From: Pseudomonas sp. MM223
GTDB taxonomy: Bacteria > Pseudomonadota > Gammaproteobacteria > Pseudomonadales > Pseudomonadaceae
Direction: 5' to 3'
Assembly (NCBI GenBank): GCA_947090765.1
Contig: OX352322.1
Span: 4,695,501-4,759,500 of the forward strand
Length of the DNA stretch: 64,000 nucleotides
The notes under the pieces: model-generated
The model's input: the letters and a program-made list of their open reading frames with translations, nothing else
Databases searched by the model: none
What the model was told of the DNA's origin: nothing
Position numbers and translations under genes: made by a program
Part shown: piece after piece, positions 38,434 through 46,974 of the stretch
Layout of the letters: every line of letters starts with the position of its first letter
How positions within the stretch are numbered: position 1 is the first letter of the stretch

Positions 38434-39876
38434 TTACAAAAGTGTGAGCGCAGGCTCCCGGCACAACTGCTGAGCCAGCAAACCGAGGGTAATCACCGCC
38501 CGCTCGGCCTCCTTGTTCCACGGGATACCGCAATTAAGGCGGATGCAGTGATTGAACTGTTCTGTGTTACTGAATATTAACCCCGGCGCAATGCTGATGC
38601 CTTGCTCCAACGCTCGCACATGCAGCTCTTGGGTATTGACCCGCCCAGGCAAGCTTATCCAGAGGATGAAGCCCCCCGTCGGCCGGGTCATCTGGGTCCC
38701 CTCGGGGAAGTGCTGCTGCACCGCCAGCTGGTAAGCGCTGAGGTTCTTGCGATACTCCTGGCGAATGTAGCGCAGGTGCCGGTCGTATCCGCCATTTTCC
38801 AGGTAGGCCGCCACCCCCATCTGCGTCACGCTGCAGGCCGAATGGGTGGTGAAGGTTTGCAGGCGCTGAATTTCGTCCTGATAGCGCCCGGCGATCATCC
38901 AGCCAACGCGCACACCGGGGGACAGGGTCTTGGAGAAGCTTGAACAGTAGATAACCCGGTCCAGCCGGTCGAATGCCTTCAGCGCCTTGGTCTTGCCTTG
39001 CTCGAACATCAACTCGCCATAGATGTCGTCCTCGACGATCTGGATATCGAAGTCCGACGCCAGGCGCAGCAGCTGCTTCTGCCGCTCTTCCGGAACAGTA
39101 CCGCCCAACGGGTTGCTCAAGCGGGCGGTCAGCACCAAAGCCTTGATCGACCACTGGTTGGCCGCCAGCTGCAAGGCCTCAAGGCTGATACCCGTGGACG
39201 GGTCGCTGGGGATTTCGATCACTTTAAGGCCCAGCAGGTCAGCCAGCTGCAGCAAACCGTAATAAGTCGGCGATTCGGCCGCGATCAGGTCGCCCGGGCG
39301 GGTCAACACGCGCAGTGACATTTGCAAGGCATCGACGCAGCCGTGGGTCACGATCACTTCACGGGGGTCGACCAGCACGCCGGCATCGCGCATGCGAATG
39401 GCGATCTGCCGGCGCAGCGGCTCGAAACCAGGGCTGAACATGTAGCTGAAGGCGCGCGGGCTGTGAAAGCGGGTGACCTTGGCGATTTGCTGGTGCAAGG
39501 CACGGACCGGCAGGTAGTCCACATGCGGCACTGCAGCGCCGAACGGGAACACGCCATCGCGGCGCGCCTCGGTCAGCACTTGCTGGATGATGCTGGCACG
39601 GGTGACCAGGCCCGGGCGCTCCACCCGGGCAATGTCCGGGGTTTGCGCGGTCAGGGCCGGCGTCTGGTGCACGTAGTAGCCGGATTGTGGCCGCGCGCGG
39701 ATCAGCCCCTGGTCTTCAAGGTTGGCATAGGCCTGCAGCACCGTGGCATGGCTGACATTGAGCTGGGCACTCATCTTGCGCACGGAAGGTACCCGCTCGC
39801 CTGGCTGGTAGACACCGCGACGGATGTCATCGGCCAGTTGCTGGGCGATACGCTGGTACAGCAGCAGGTTGGTCAT
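38434..39876 (-). CDS. MocR/GntR-type PLP-dependent transcriptional regulator
   Basis: This 480-residue fusion has an N-terminal GntR winged helix (residues 5-70; DIRRGVYQPGERVPSVRKMS then VSHATVLQAYANLEDQGLI). The rest is an aminotransferase class I fold, with PLP Lys in CSSFSKTLSPGVRVGW and the Asp in IVEDDIYGEL. Such MocR regulators sense PLP-amino acid adducts and act on nearby genes or on their own promoter. The neighbours do not reveal the target. A perfect dyad (ACGGTA-N5-TACCGT) 34 bp upstream of the start is a likely operator. Confidence 0.9.
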   Translation of the reverse strand: MTNLLLYQRIAQQLADDIRRGVYQPGERVPSVRKMSAQLNVSHATVLQAYANLEDQGLIRARPQSGYYVHQTPALTAQTPDIARVERPGLVTRASIIQQVLTEARRDGVFPFGAAVPHVDYLPVRALHQQIAKVTRFHSPRAFSYMFSPGFEPLRRQIAIRMRDAGVLVDPREVIVTHGCVDALQMSLRVLTRPGDLIAAESPTYYGLLQLADLLGLKVIEIPSDPSTGISLEALQLAANQWSIKALVLTARLSNPLGGTVPEERQKQLLRLASDFDIQIVEDDIYGELMFEQGKTKALKAFDRLDRVIYCSSFSKTLSPGVRVGWMIAGRYQDEIQRLQTFTTHSACSVTQMGVAAYLENGGYDRHLRYIRQEYRKNLSAYQLAVQQHFPEGTQMTRPTGGFILWISLPGRVNTQELHVRALEQGISIAPGLIFSNTEQFNHCIRLNCGIPWNKEAERAVITLGLLAQQLCREPALTLL

Positions 39877-39909
39877 GGCGGCGGCTCGTTGTTCTTGTAC
39901 GGCTCAGTG

Positions 39910-39926
39910 ACGGTAGAGGATACCGT
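39910..39926. promoter_or_regulatory. palindromic operator candidate for the MocR gene
   Basis: ACGGTA (39910-39915), GAGGA and TACCGT (39921-39926) form a perfect dyad 34 bp before the start of the MocR-type gene. Autoregulation is inferred from position and symmetry. Confidence 0.5.
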
Positions 39927-40016
39927 AACAGTTGCAAAGTGTACTGGGACAGAATGCAACATAGTCGACAATACAACAGCCTGACAGCGATCGAAACGAT
40001 CAGGCCGACAAAAAAC

Positions 40017-40132
40017 GGGGCTGCGTTGCAGCCCATCGCCGGCAAGCCAGCCCCACAAGGGCTGCAAATACCTCAAGAACTGCACAGTACCTGTGGGGCT
40101 GGCTTGCCGGCGATGGGCCGCAAAGCGGCCCC
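40017..40132. repeat. REP inverted pair (GCCGGCAAGCCAGC type)
   Basis: CCCATCGCCGGCAAGCCAGC and its inverted copy CTGTGGGGCTGGCTTGCCGG, with flanking GGGGCTGCGTTGCAGCCC and GGGCCGCAAAGCGGCCCC stems, lie between the MocR gene start and the end of the OmpA-like gene. Confidence 0.8.
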
Positions 40133-40145
40133 TTCTTGCTCAACC

Positions 40146-40958
40146 TCAGCGCGCCGGGGCGAGCCGCCCCTTGTCATCCGAAAACACGATCTCGACCCGG
40201 CGGTTCTGCGCCCTGCCCCGCTCCGAGGCATTGGCCTCGATCGGATACTGGTCGCCATAGCCTTCGACCTGCAGGCGCTTTTCGTCGATGCCAAGGTCCA
40301 CCAGCATGTCAGCCACGGCCTGCGCCCGGTCGCGGGACAGTTTCAGGTTGTCCTCGGTCGCGCCAGTGCTGTCGGTATAGCCCTCGATACGCACCACCCT
40401 TCTCGGGTTGAGCTGAAGGAACTGCACCAGCTTGAGCACGGTGCGGCTAGCCGAATTCTTCAGGTCGGCACGGCCGGTATCGAACAGCACGTCACCCAAG
40501 GTCATCACCAGGCCGCGATCAGTCTGCTCCGAAGCCAGCGCAGCAATCTGCGACTCGACCCACTTGCCCTGCTGCTGCACGCTGGCCAGCTTGGCCTCGC
40601 GCAAAGCCAGCTGCAGGCGCTGACGCTCGAGGTCCAGCTTGGCCTGGCGCTCCTGGTTCAGCGCCAGCTTGGCATGCTCACTGGCAATTTCGCTGTAGCG
40701 CTGGCTCAGGTAAGCGTAATGACGCACATCGGAACCGGTGCCGATGTAGCTGGACAAACGCTCGGCACGGGCCAGCGACTCGCCTGCGCGAATCACGTCA
40801 CGCGGCGCACTGCGCAGCACATCTGAATCATCCTTGACCTTTGCGAAGGTGGCACTGGCTTCATCCAGCGCTGCAGAGCTGCGCTGGCTGGCGCACCCTT
40901 GCAAACCCGCTGCCAGCGCCAACAACGCCAGCGCGGCCAATGGTGTACGGCGGATCAT
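40146..40958 (-). CDS. OmpA-family lipoprotein with DUF4398 N-terminal region
   Basis: The 270-residue protein has a lipoprotein signal (MIRRTPLAALALLALAAGLQGC, lipobox LQGC at residue 22). A helical region (residues 30-140) resembles the DUF4398 neighbour. The C-terminal OmpA peptidoglycan-binding domain has DVLFDTGRADLKNSASRTV and GYTDSTGATEDNLKLSRDRA. It would link the outer membrane to peptidoglycan. It overlaps the DUF4398 lipoprotein gene by 4 nt (ATGA), so the two likely work together. Confidence 0.9.
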   Translation of the reverse strand: MIRRTPLAALALLALAAGLQGCASQRSSAALDEASATFAKVKDDSDVLRSAPRDVIRAGESLARAERLSSYIGTGSDVRHYAYLSQRYSEIASEHAKLALNQERQAKLDLERQRLQLALREAKLASVQQQGKWVESQIAALASEQTDRGLVMTLGDVLFDTGRADLKNSASRTVLKLVQFLQLNPRRVVRIEGYTDSTGATEDNLKLSRDRAQAVADMLVDLGIDEKRLQVEGYGDQYPIEANASERGRAQNRRVEIVFSDDKGRLAPAR

Positions 40959-41308
40959 GGCTGCACCTCCAGCTGCTTGCGCAAACGCTTGACCCGCGAC
41001 TGCAACAATTGCAGTTGCTCTTCGCTCTTCTGGTTCAGTACCTGGGCCTCGGCCAGGCGAGCATCCAGTTCGGCCTGCTCGGCGCGCATACGCGCATCAC
41101 GGTAGTCTTCGGTCAGCATGTTGGCCTTGGCCCGGGCCAGCTTGTCTTCAGCCAGCTTCAGCGTTTCGACCTGCTCGGTGGCACCTACGGCCCTGGCCTG
41201 CTCCAGTGCCTGTTCGGAAATGCGCATTTGCTCGTCAGGGGCCGGATCATTGGCGCAGCCAGCCAGGCCGAGCACGGCCAAGGCAAGGATTAGTAGTTGG
41301 GTTCTCAC
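40955..41308 (-). CDS. DUF4398 lipoprotein
   Basis: The 117-residue protein has a lipoprotein signal (MRTQLLILALAVLGLAGCAN, Cys at residue 18). The remainder is one long charged helix (EQALEQARAVGATEQVETLK and onward), typical of DUF4398, and ends in a heptad-rich LQLLQSRVKRLRKQLEVQP. It is the first gene of the pair with the OmpA-like lipoprotein and overlaps it by 4 nt. A coiled-coil envelope spacer is possible. Confidence 0.88.
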   Translation of the reverse strand: MRTQLLILALAVLGLAGCANDPAPDEQMRISEQALEQARAVGATEQVETLKLAEDKLARAKANMLTEDYRDARMRAEQAELDARLAEAQVLNQKSEEQLQLLQSRVKRLRKQLEVQP

Positions 41309-41317
41309 GCAATCTTC

Positions 41318-42139
41318 CTAGTGTTTGGGGGCGTCCACTGGCACCTGCAACTGCGCTTTCCAGCGCTCGACATTACGTTGCAGTACGGCCTCGGACGCAC
41401 CGGAGATCGGCAATTCTGTCAGTTTTTTCGCCAATTGCCCACGCAACCAGCTGTCATTGCATGCCGAGTTGTGCGAAAGGGCCAGGTACAGGCCGGGCCG
41501 GTCCACCGGCAGGCCGCGGGCGATCAGGTCATTGCTCATGCCCAGGCTCTGGGCCATGGCCATACCCGAATAGCGACCGGCAAGCACATAGTCCACCTGG
41601 CCAAGCACCAGCTTCTGGAACGCCTGGGTCAGGTTCTGCGCCGGCACCAGTTTCAGCTGGGCCTTGGCAAACGCAGTAAAGGCCGGGGTCAGGCGCGCGC
41701 GCTCGGACAAGCTCCCCTGGTATTTGGCCAGGTCCGCCGGGCCATCGAAGGTCATCTCGGCGTCGTGGCGGGTCCACACCAGGTATTCGTTGAGTTGAAG
41801 GGGTGGGTGGATGTAGTCCAGCGCAGTGAGTTGTTCGACCTGCATGGGCGTATCGAGCAGCAGGTCCATACGCCCGCTGCGCACTTCCTCCAGCGCCTGG
41901 TCACGACGGCCTGCATTCAGCACTTCCACCTTCACACCCAGCTCGCCAGCCACCTGGCGCAGCAGGTCCACGTTGGCACCGATCAGGTGTTTCGGGTCTT
42001 TCGGGTCCTGCCACGAATAGGGCGGCGCATCAGGGCTGCCGGTTGCCACCAGACGTTCGCATTTGCCTGCCGCCATGGCCAGCGGCGACACCAACACCGC
42101 CATGCATGCCAGTACCCTGCCCGCTACGCGCAACGTCAT
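41318..42139 (-). CDS. periplasmic solute-binding protein (SBP_bac_3-like)
   Basis: This 273-residue protein has a signal peptide (MTLRVAGRVLACMAVLVSPLAMA, cut near residue 23). The type 3 periplasmic-binding fold follows: RLVATGSPDAPPYSWQDPKD, IGANVDLLRQVAGELGVKVE and RSGRMDLLLDTPMQVEQL. No transport permease is adjacent. It lies directly upstream of the DUF4398 and OmpA-like genes (9-nt gap), so they may form one transcript. It may sense an amino acid or sugar; ligand unknown. Confidence 0.8.
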   Translation of the reverse strand: MTLRVAGRVLACMAVLVSPLAMAAGKCERLVATGSPDAPPYSWQDPKDPKHLIGANVDLLRQVAGELGVKVEVLNAGRRDQALEEVRSGRMDLLLDTPMQVEQLTALDYIHPPLQLNEYLVWTRHDAEMTFDGPADLAKYQGSLSERARLTPAFTAFAKAQLKLVPAQNLTQAFQKLVLGQVDYVLAGRYSGMAMAQSLGMSNDLIARGLPVDRPGLYLALSHNSACNDSWLRGQLAKKLTELPISGASEAVLQRNVERWKAQLQVPVDAPKH

Positions 42140-42158
42140 CCCTCACTCCTCAACCCAT

Positions 42159-42196
42159 AAAAAAACCCGGCCCTCACATCGAGGGCCGGGTTCTTT
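42159..42196 (-). terminator. intrinsic terminator of etfA
   Basis: AACCCGGCCCTC (42164-42175) pairs with GAGGGCCGGGTT (42181-42192). On the minus strand the stem is followed by seven T, about 20 nt past the etfA stop. Confidence 0.85.
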
Positions 42197-42214
42197 ATAA
42201 GTGAAGCAGGCGGA

Positions 42215-43144
42215 TCAGACCAGCTTTTCCAGCTCCGGAACCGCTTCGAACAGGTCAGCGACCAGGCCGTAGTCGGCTACCTGGAAGATCGGCGCTTCTT
42301 CGTCCTTGTTGATCGCAACGATCACTTTGGAGTCTTTCATGCCGGCCAGGTGCTGGATCGCGCCGGAGATACCGACGGCGATGTACAGCTGTGGCGCAAC
42401 GATCTTGCCGGTCTGGCCGACCTGCATGTCGTTCGGCACGAAGCCTGCGTCAACCGCGGCACGCGAAGCACCAACGGCAGCGCCGAGCTTGTCGGCCAGG
42501 CTGTACAGGTGCTTGAAGTTGTCACCGTTGCCCATGCCGCGGCCGCCGGAAACGACGATCTTGGCAGCGGTCAGCTCTGGGCGGTCGGACTTGGCCAGCT
42601 CTTCACCGACGAAGGCCGAGATACCGGCGTTGTGCGCGGCACCCACTGCTTCAACGGCAGCCGAGCCACCTTCGGCGGCGACTGGGTCGAAGCCGGTGGT
42701 ACGCACGGTGATGACCTTGACCGAAGCACTCGATTGCACGGTGGCAATGGCGTTGCCGGCATAGATCGGGCGCTTGAAGGTGTCGGCGGACTCCACCGAG
42801 ATGATCTCGGAGATCTGGTCCACATCCAGCAGCGCGGCAACGCGCGGCAGGATGTTCTTGCCGTTGGTCGTGGCCGGGGCCAGCACGTGGCTGTAACCGC
42901 TCGCCAGCTCTTTGATCAGCGGCGCGACGTTCTCTGGCAGCACGTGGGCGTAGGCGGCGTTATCGGCAACCAGTACCTTGGCCACACCAGCAATCTTGGC
43001 AGCGGATTCGGCAATGCCACCCACGTTCTGGCCAGCGACCAGTACGTGGACGTCACCACCAATCTTGGCGGCAGCGGCAACAGTGTTCAAGGTGGCCGGG
43101 GCTACGGCACCGTTTTCGTATTCAGCGACAACCAGGATAGTCAT
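42215..43144 (-). CDS. etfA: electron transfer flavoprotein alpha subunit
   Basis: The 309-residue subunit binds FAD through the C-terminal domain ([20 protein letters not shown], then [19 protein letters not shown]). With EtfB it takes electrons from acyl-CoA and other dehydrogenases and passes them to EtfQO. It directly abuts etfB (TAA then ATG, no gap). Confidence 0.97.
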   Translation of the reverse strand: MTILVVAEYENGAVAPATLNTVAAAAKIGGDVHVLVAGQNVGGIAESAAKIAGVAKVLVADNAAYAHVLPENVAPLIKELASGYSHVLAPATTNGKNILPRVAALLDVDQISEIISVESADTFKRPIYAGNAIATVQSSASVKVITVRTTGFDPVAAEGGSAAVEAVGAAHNAGISAFVGEELAKSDRPELTAAKIVVSGGRGMGNGDNFKHLYSLADKLGAAVGASRAAVDAGFVPNDMQVGQTGKIVAPQLYIAVGISGAIQHLAGMKDSKVIVAINKDEEAPIFQVADYGLVADLFEAVPELEKLV

Positions 43145-43894
43145 TTAGATTACCTTCGCTTCGTTCTTCAGCTTCTCGACCAGTTCGGCCACCGATTTGA
43201 CCTTGATGCCAGCGCTGCGGGCAGCCGGGGCTTCAACCTTCAGGGTCTTGTTGGTGGAGGCGAGGGAAACGCCCAGCGCGTCTGGAGTAACGGTCTCCAG
43301 CGGCTTCTTCTTGGCCTTCATGATGTTCGGCAGCGACGCGTAGCGCGGCTCGTTCAGGCGCAGGTCGGTGGTGACGATGGCTGGCAGGTTCAGCGATACG
43401 GTCTGCAGGCCGCCATCGATTTCACGGGTGACGTTCAGCTTGTCGCCAGCCACTTCGACCTTGGAGGCGAAGGTGCCCTGGGCGTAGCCGGTCAGCGCGG
43501 CCAGCATCTGGCCGGTCTGGTTGTTGTCGCTGTCGATGGCCTGCTTGCCAAGGATGACCAGCTGAGGCTGCTCTTTGTCGACAACGGCTTTCAGCGCCTT
43601 GGCCACAGCCAGGGAGTTCAGCTCGTCAGCGGCTTCTACCAGGATGGCACGGTCGGCACCCAGGGCCAGGGCGGTACGCAGTTGCTCCTGGGCAGTGGTC
43701 GGGCCAACGGACACGACGACGATCTCGGTCGCAACGCCTTTTTCCTTCAGGCGCACGGCTTCTTCCACGGCGATTTCGCAGAAGGGGTTCATGGACATCT
43801 TGACGTTAGCAAGGTCGACGCCGGAGTTGTCCGCTTTGACGCGAACCTTGACGTTGTAGTCGACCACTCGTTTGACAGCTACAAGAACCTTCAT
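43145..43894 (-). CDS. etfB: electron transfer flavoprotein beta subunit
   Basis: The 249-residue subunit starts [20 protein letters not shown]. The AMP-binding [17 protein letters not shown] segment and the ETF recognition-loop region near residue 195 are present. It is first in the leftward etfBA pair, divergent from etfQO. Confidence 0.97.
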   Translation of the reverse strand: MKVLVAVKRVVDYNVKVRVKADNSGVDLANVKMSMNPFCEIAVEEAVRLKEKGVATEIVVVSVGPTTAQEQLRTALALGADRAILVEAADELNSLAVAKALKAVVDKEQPQLVILGKQAIDSDNNQTGQMLAALTGYAQGTFASKVEVAGDKLNVTREIDGGLQTVSLNLPAIVTTDLRLNEPRYASLPNIMKAKKKPLETVTPDALGVSLASTNKTLKVEAPAARSAGIKVKSVAELVEKLKNEAKVI

Positions 43895-44183
43895 GGATTC
43901 CTCGTTACTCTCCGGTGAATAGATAGTCGCCTGGGGCTGAGCCCGGCGATGCGCGTGGGTACAAGGGCACCTCTAAAAACGTACCGGGAGCCAGTATCTT
44001 CACAGTGACCGAACAGTCTTGTCCGGACTCTTGCGACAAATACTCACGGGTCATTTTCTGTCGTGGCGTGTAAACTCCACTACAAACCGGCCCAAGGCCG
44101 CAAAACCCTGCTCCACACCTGGTCTTTAGAGGTGTACCTGCGCCCGGCTGCAAGCCTACGGCGAACGTAAAACCGCTCGTATC

Positions 44184-44209
44184 TTGACCGTAACACCCCA
44201 TCCGGTCAA
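44184..44209. promoter_or_regulatory. inverted repeat TTGACCG-N12-CGGTCAA
   Basis: TTGACCG (44184-44190) and CGGTCAA (44203-44209) are perfect inverted arms. Another CGGTCA half-site follows at about 44219. It may be an operator or overlap an etfB promoter; the factor is unknown. Confidence 0.4.
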
Positions 44210-44269
44210 TACGGCAAATCGGTCACCCTCCAGCCGCGTTCCTGTGATTTTACTGGCCTGCGGCAAATT

Positions 44270-44283
44270 CAAACAAACGTTTG
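44270..44283. promoter_or_regulatory. PsrA-like operator
   Basis: CAAACAAACGTTTG fits the [G/C]AAAC-N4-GTTT[G/C] consensus of the fatty-acid-responsive repressor PsrA. It lies just upstream of the etfQO -35 element. Binding is inferred from the match. Confidence 0.55.
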
Positions 44284-44285
44284 TA

Positions 44286-44314
44286 TTGGACCCGCCAAGT
44301 GGTGTAGATATAAT
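44286..44314 (+). promoter_or_regulatory. etfQO sigma70 promoter
   Basis: TTGGAC (44286-44291), a 17-bp spacer and TATAAT (44309-44314) make a strong promoter 130 bp before etfQO. Confidence 0.7.
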
Positions 44315-44444
44315 GCGCGGCCAAGACAAAACGGTGTAGTCCGTCATTTGCGCAGCTACAGTTTCGCTCCCGTGATGAGCCACTGTGCGCAAGCACCCAT
44401 AAGACAAAGCAACAGCACGAGCCTTGATGAGTAGGAGAGAACCA

Positions 44445-46109
44445 GTGGAACGCGAATACATGGAATTCGACGTGGTCATCGTCGGCGCCGGCCCGGCGGG
44501 CCTGTCCGCCGCCTGCCGCCTGAAGCAGAAGGCCGCCGAAGCCGGTAGCGAAATCAGCGTCTGCGTGGTGGAAAAAGGCTCTGAAGTGGGCGCCCACATC
44601 CTCTCCGGCGCAGTGTTCGAGCCACGCGCCCTGAACGAACTGTTCCCCGACTGGAAAGAACTCGGCGCGCCGCTGAACACCGAAGTGAAGCGCGACGACA
44701 TCTACGTGCTCAAGGATGCCGGCAGCGCCACCAAAGTGCCTGACCTGTTCGTGCCCAAGACCATGCACAACCATGGCAACTACATCATCTCGCTGGGCAA
44801 CCTGTGCCGCTGGCTGGCCCAGCAGGCCGAGAACCTGGGCGTGGAGGTCTACCCAGGCTTCGCCGCCCAGGAAGCGCTGTTCGATGAAAACGGCGTGGTG
44901 CGCGGTATCGTCACCGGTGACATGGGTGTGGACCGCGAAGGCAACCCGAAAGACGGCATGTACACCCCGGGCATGGAGCTGCGTGGCAAGTACACCCTGT
45001 TTGCCGAAGGTTGCCGTGGCCACATCGGCAAGCAACTGATCAAGCGCTTCAACCTCGACAGCGAGTCCGATGTCCAGCACTACGGCATCGGTCTGAAAGA
45101 AATCTGGGAAATCGACCCGGCCAAGCACGAGCAAGGCCTGGTCGTGCACACCGCCGGCTGGCCGCTGGACGTGGTGGCCAAGGACAACACCGGTGGCTCG
45201 TTCCTCTATCATCTGGAAAACAACCAGGTGGTGGTTGGCCTGATCGTCGACCTGTCCTACGCCAACCCGTACCTGTCGCCGTTCGACGAATTCCAGCGCC
45301 TGAAGCACCACCCGGTGATGAAGCAGTACCTCGAAGGCGGCAAGCGCATCAGCTACGGCGCCCGCGCCATCTGCAAGGGCGGCCTGAACTCGCTGCCCAA
45401 GATGGTATTCAACGGCGGCGCTCTGATCGGCTGCGACCTGGGCACTCTTAACTTCTCCAAGATCAAGGGCAGCCACACCGCGATGAAATCGGGCATGCTC
45501 GCCGCCGAAGCAGTAGCCGACGCGCTGATCGCCGGCAGCGAGGGCGGCGATGCCTTGAACACCTACGTTGACGCCTTCAAGGCCAGCTGGCTGCACGAAG
45601 AACTGTTCGCCAGCCGTAACTTCGGCCCGGCGCTGCACAAGTTCGGCCCCCTGTTTGGTGGTGCATTCAACTACGTCGACCAGAACTGGTTCGGTGGCAA
45701 GCTGCCGTTCACCCTGCACGATACCAAGCCGGATTACGCCTGTCTCAAACTGGCCGCCGACTCGAAAAAGATCGACTACCCGAAACCGGACGGCAAGCTC
45801 AGCTTCGACAAGCTCAGCTCGGTATTCCTCTCCAGCACCAACCATGAAGAGGAACAACCCTGCCACCTGAAGCTGACCGACCCGAACGTGCCGATCGCCA
45901 GCAACCTGCCGCTGTACGACGAGCCAGCCCAGCGCTACTGCCCGGCCGGCGTGTACGAAGTGGTCACCCAGGAAGACGGCAACAAGCGCTTCCAGATCAA
46001 CGCGCAGAACTGCGTGCACTGCAAGACCTGCGACATCAAGGACCCGGCCCAGAACATCACTTGGGTTACCCCTGAAGGCGCTGGCGGGCCGAACTACCCG
46101 AACATGTAA
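44445..46109 (+). CDS. etfQO: electron transfer flavoprotein-ubiquinone oxidoreductase
   Basis: This 554-residue enzyme moves electrons from ETF to ubiquinone at the inner membrane. DVVIVGAGPAGLSAACRLKQ binds FAD, and the C-terminal NCVHCKTCDIKDPAQNITWV carries the Cys ligands for [4Fe-4S]. I take the GTG at 44445 as the start (VEREYMEFD), with AGGAGAG 8 nt upstream. TTG or ATG codons upstream are open but lack a ribosome site. It is divergent from etfBA. Confidence 0.95.
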   Translation: MEREYMEFDVVIVGAGPAGLSAACRLKQKAAEAGSEISVCVVEKGSEVGAHILSGAVFEPRALNELFPDWKELGAPLNTEVKRDDIYVLKDAGSATKVPDLFVPKTMHNHGNYIISLGNLCRWLAQQAENLGVEVYPGFAAQEALFDENGVVRGIVTGDMGVDREGNPKDGMYTPGMELRGKYTLFAEGCRGHIGKQLIKRFNLDSESDVQHYGIGLKEIWEIDPAKHEQGLVVHTAGWPLDVVAKDNTGGSFLYHLENNQVVVGLIVDLSYANPYLSPFDEFQRLKHHPVMKQYLEGGKRISYGARAICKGGLNSLPKMVFNGGALIGCDLGTLNFSKIKGSHTAMKSGMLAAEAVADALIAGSEGGDALNTYVDAFKASWLHEELFASRNFGPALHKFGPLFGGAFNYVDQNWFGGKLPFTLHDTKPDYACLKLAADSKKIDYPKPDGKLSFDKLSSVFLSSTNHEEEQPCHLKLTDPNVPIASNLPLYDEPAQRYCPAGVYEVVTQEDGNKRFQINAQNCVHCKTCDIKDPAQNITWVTPEGAGGPNYPNM

Positions 46110-46125
46110 GGCCCCTGCCCTTGCC

Positions 46126-46171
46126 GTAACAAAAAGCCCCCGGTTCTCATGAGCCGGGGGCTTTTTGTTAC
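46126..46171 (+). terminator. intrinsic terminator of etfQO
   Basis: GTAACAAAAAGCCCCCGG (46126-46143) and its perfect complement (46154-46171) form an 18-bp stem with a CTCATGAG loop. It can also serve the convergent mqsA transcript. Confidence 0.9.
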
Positions 46172-46180
46172 GCGCCAAGA

Positions 46181-46582
46181 TCAGGCAGTACGTACTTCCT
46201 CGAAAAGCTCTGGATGGCGATCCAGCAGCTTGAGCAGTTTCACCAACGCCACCGGCGGCGTGGTCTTGCCGTTTTCATAACGAGAGAACGCATTGACGCC
46301 ACCACCGAAAATTTCCCCCGCTTCACGCTGGTCGAGGTCGAACTTCCGGCGCATTGAAGCAATGAAGGAAGGATCCACAACAGTTGCGTTGACTTGGCGC
46401 TCGAATGCCGTCATCAGGTGACTGACACGCATGGCTTCATCGTGGCTAAGTACACATTCACCACATGCGGAACAATAATCGCCACTTACGTCAGGGATTA
46501 CGGTCGCCTCTCCTTTATAGCTAAAGGGCATGCCCTGAACATCAGGTGCAAGCTCCGCACCGCCGCAGATTGGACATTTCAT
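46181..46582 (-). CDS. mqsA: antitoxin MqsA
   Basis: The 133-residue antitoxin has a zinc-binding N-terminal domain with C3, C6, C37 and C40 (MKCPICGG and YCSACGECV), the same positions as E. coli MqsA. The C-terminal HTH domain (REAGEIFGGGVNAFSRYENG) binds DNA. The N-terminal domain covers the toxin. It lies 2 nt after mqsR in the toxin-first order. The ATG at 46582 is chosen because the zinc motif starts there. Confidence 0.95.
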   Translation of the reverse strand: MKCPICGGAELAPDVQGMPFSYKGEATVIPDVSGDYCSACGECVLSHDEAMRVSHLMTAFERQVNATVVDPSFIASMRRKFDLDQREAGEIFGGGVNAFSRYENGKTTPPVALVKLLKLLDRHPELFEEVRTA

Positions 46583-46584
46583 GG

Positions 46585-46881
46585 TTACAACCCCTTGAAA
46601 GACACGATGAGCACGTCGTCTACCACGGACAGTTTCAGATAAACGTACCCAATTGCTGTAAGCGGACGATAGACGTCCTGCCAAACCCGGTGATCCATAT
46701 GGCTGGTCATGCTCTTGTAAAAATCAGTGCGCTCCAAACTGGAGATCACTTCAAGCATGCCCGGATAATCCATTCCCAGCGCTTTGGCGCCTCTCAATGC
46801 AGCGCCTGTAGGCCTGATGCACCTTGCAGCAGCCAAGGCTCTCACCCGCTCCAGCGGACAGTGGGGCGTTCTCTTTTCCAT
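46585..46881 (-). CDS. mqsR: toxin MqsR
   Basis: The 98-residue protein equals E. coli MqsR in length and opens MEKRTPHCPLERVRALAA. DFYKSMTSHMDHRVWQDVYR and VYLKLSVVDDVLIVSFK are shared with that family. MqsR is a RelE-like mRNA interferase that cuts at GCU. The gene precedes mqsA and has an MqsA-type operator just upstream. Confidence 0.95.
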   Translation of the reverse strand: MEKRTPHCPLERVRALAAARCIRPTGAALRGAKALGMDYPGMLEVISSLERTDFYKSMTSHMDHRVWQDVYRPLTAIGYVYLKLSVVDDVLIVSFKGL

Positions 46882-46889
46882 GAGAAATT

Positions 46890-46902
46890 AACCTTCCAGG
46901 TT
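46890..46902. promoter_or_regulatory. MqsA operator
   Basis: AACCT-TCC-AGGTT matches the known MqsA palindrome AACCT-N3-AGGTT exactly. It lies 8 bp upstream of mqsR. A half-site (TAGGTTATT) follows at about 46915. Confidence 0.8.
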
Positions 46903-46974
46903 AAATTTGGCTAATAGGTTATTCCAATAACCCCGCCCGGAAGGATGACTCAATGCCCCAGCAACGTTACCGCC

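Larger units (their letters stand above)
43895..44444. promoter_or_regulatory. etfB/etfQO divergent region
   Basis: This 550-bp gap carries no gene that I can support. It holds an inverted repeat at 44184-44209, a PsrA-like box at 44270-44283, and a good promoter for etfQO at 44286-44314. The part near etfB (43895-44150) shows no clear structure beyond scattered GC-rich arms. Confidence 0.55.
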
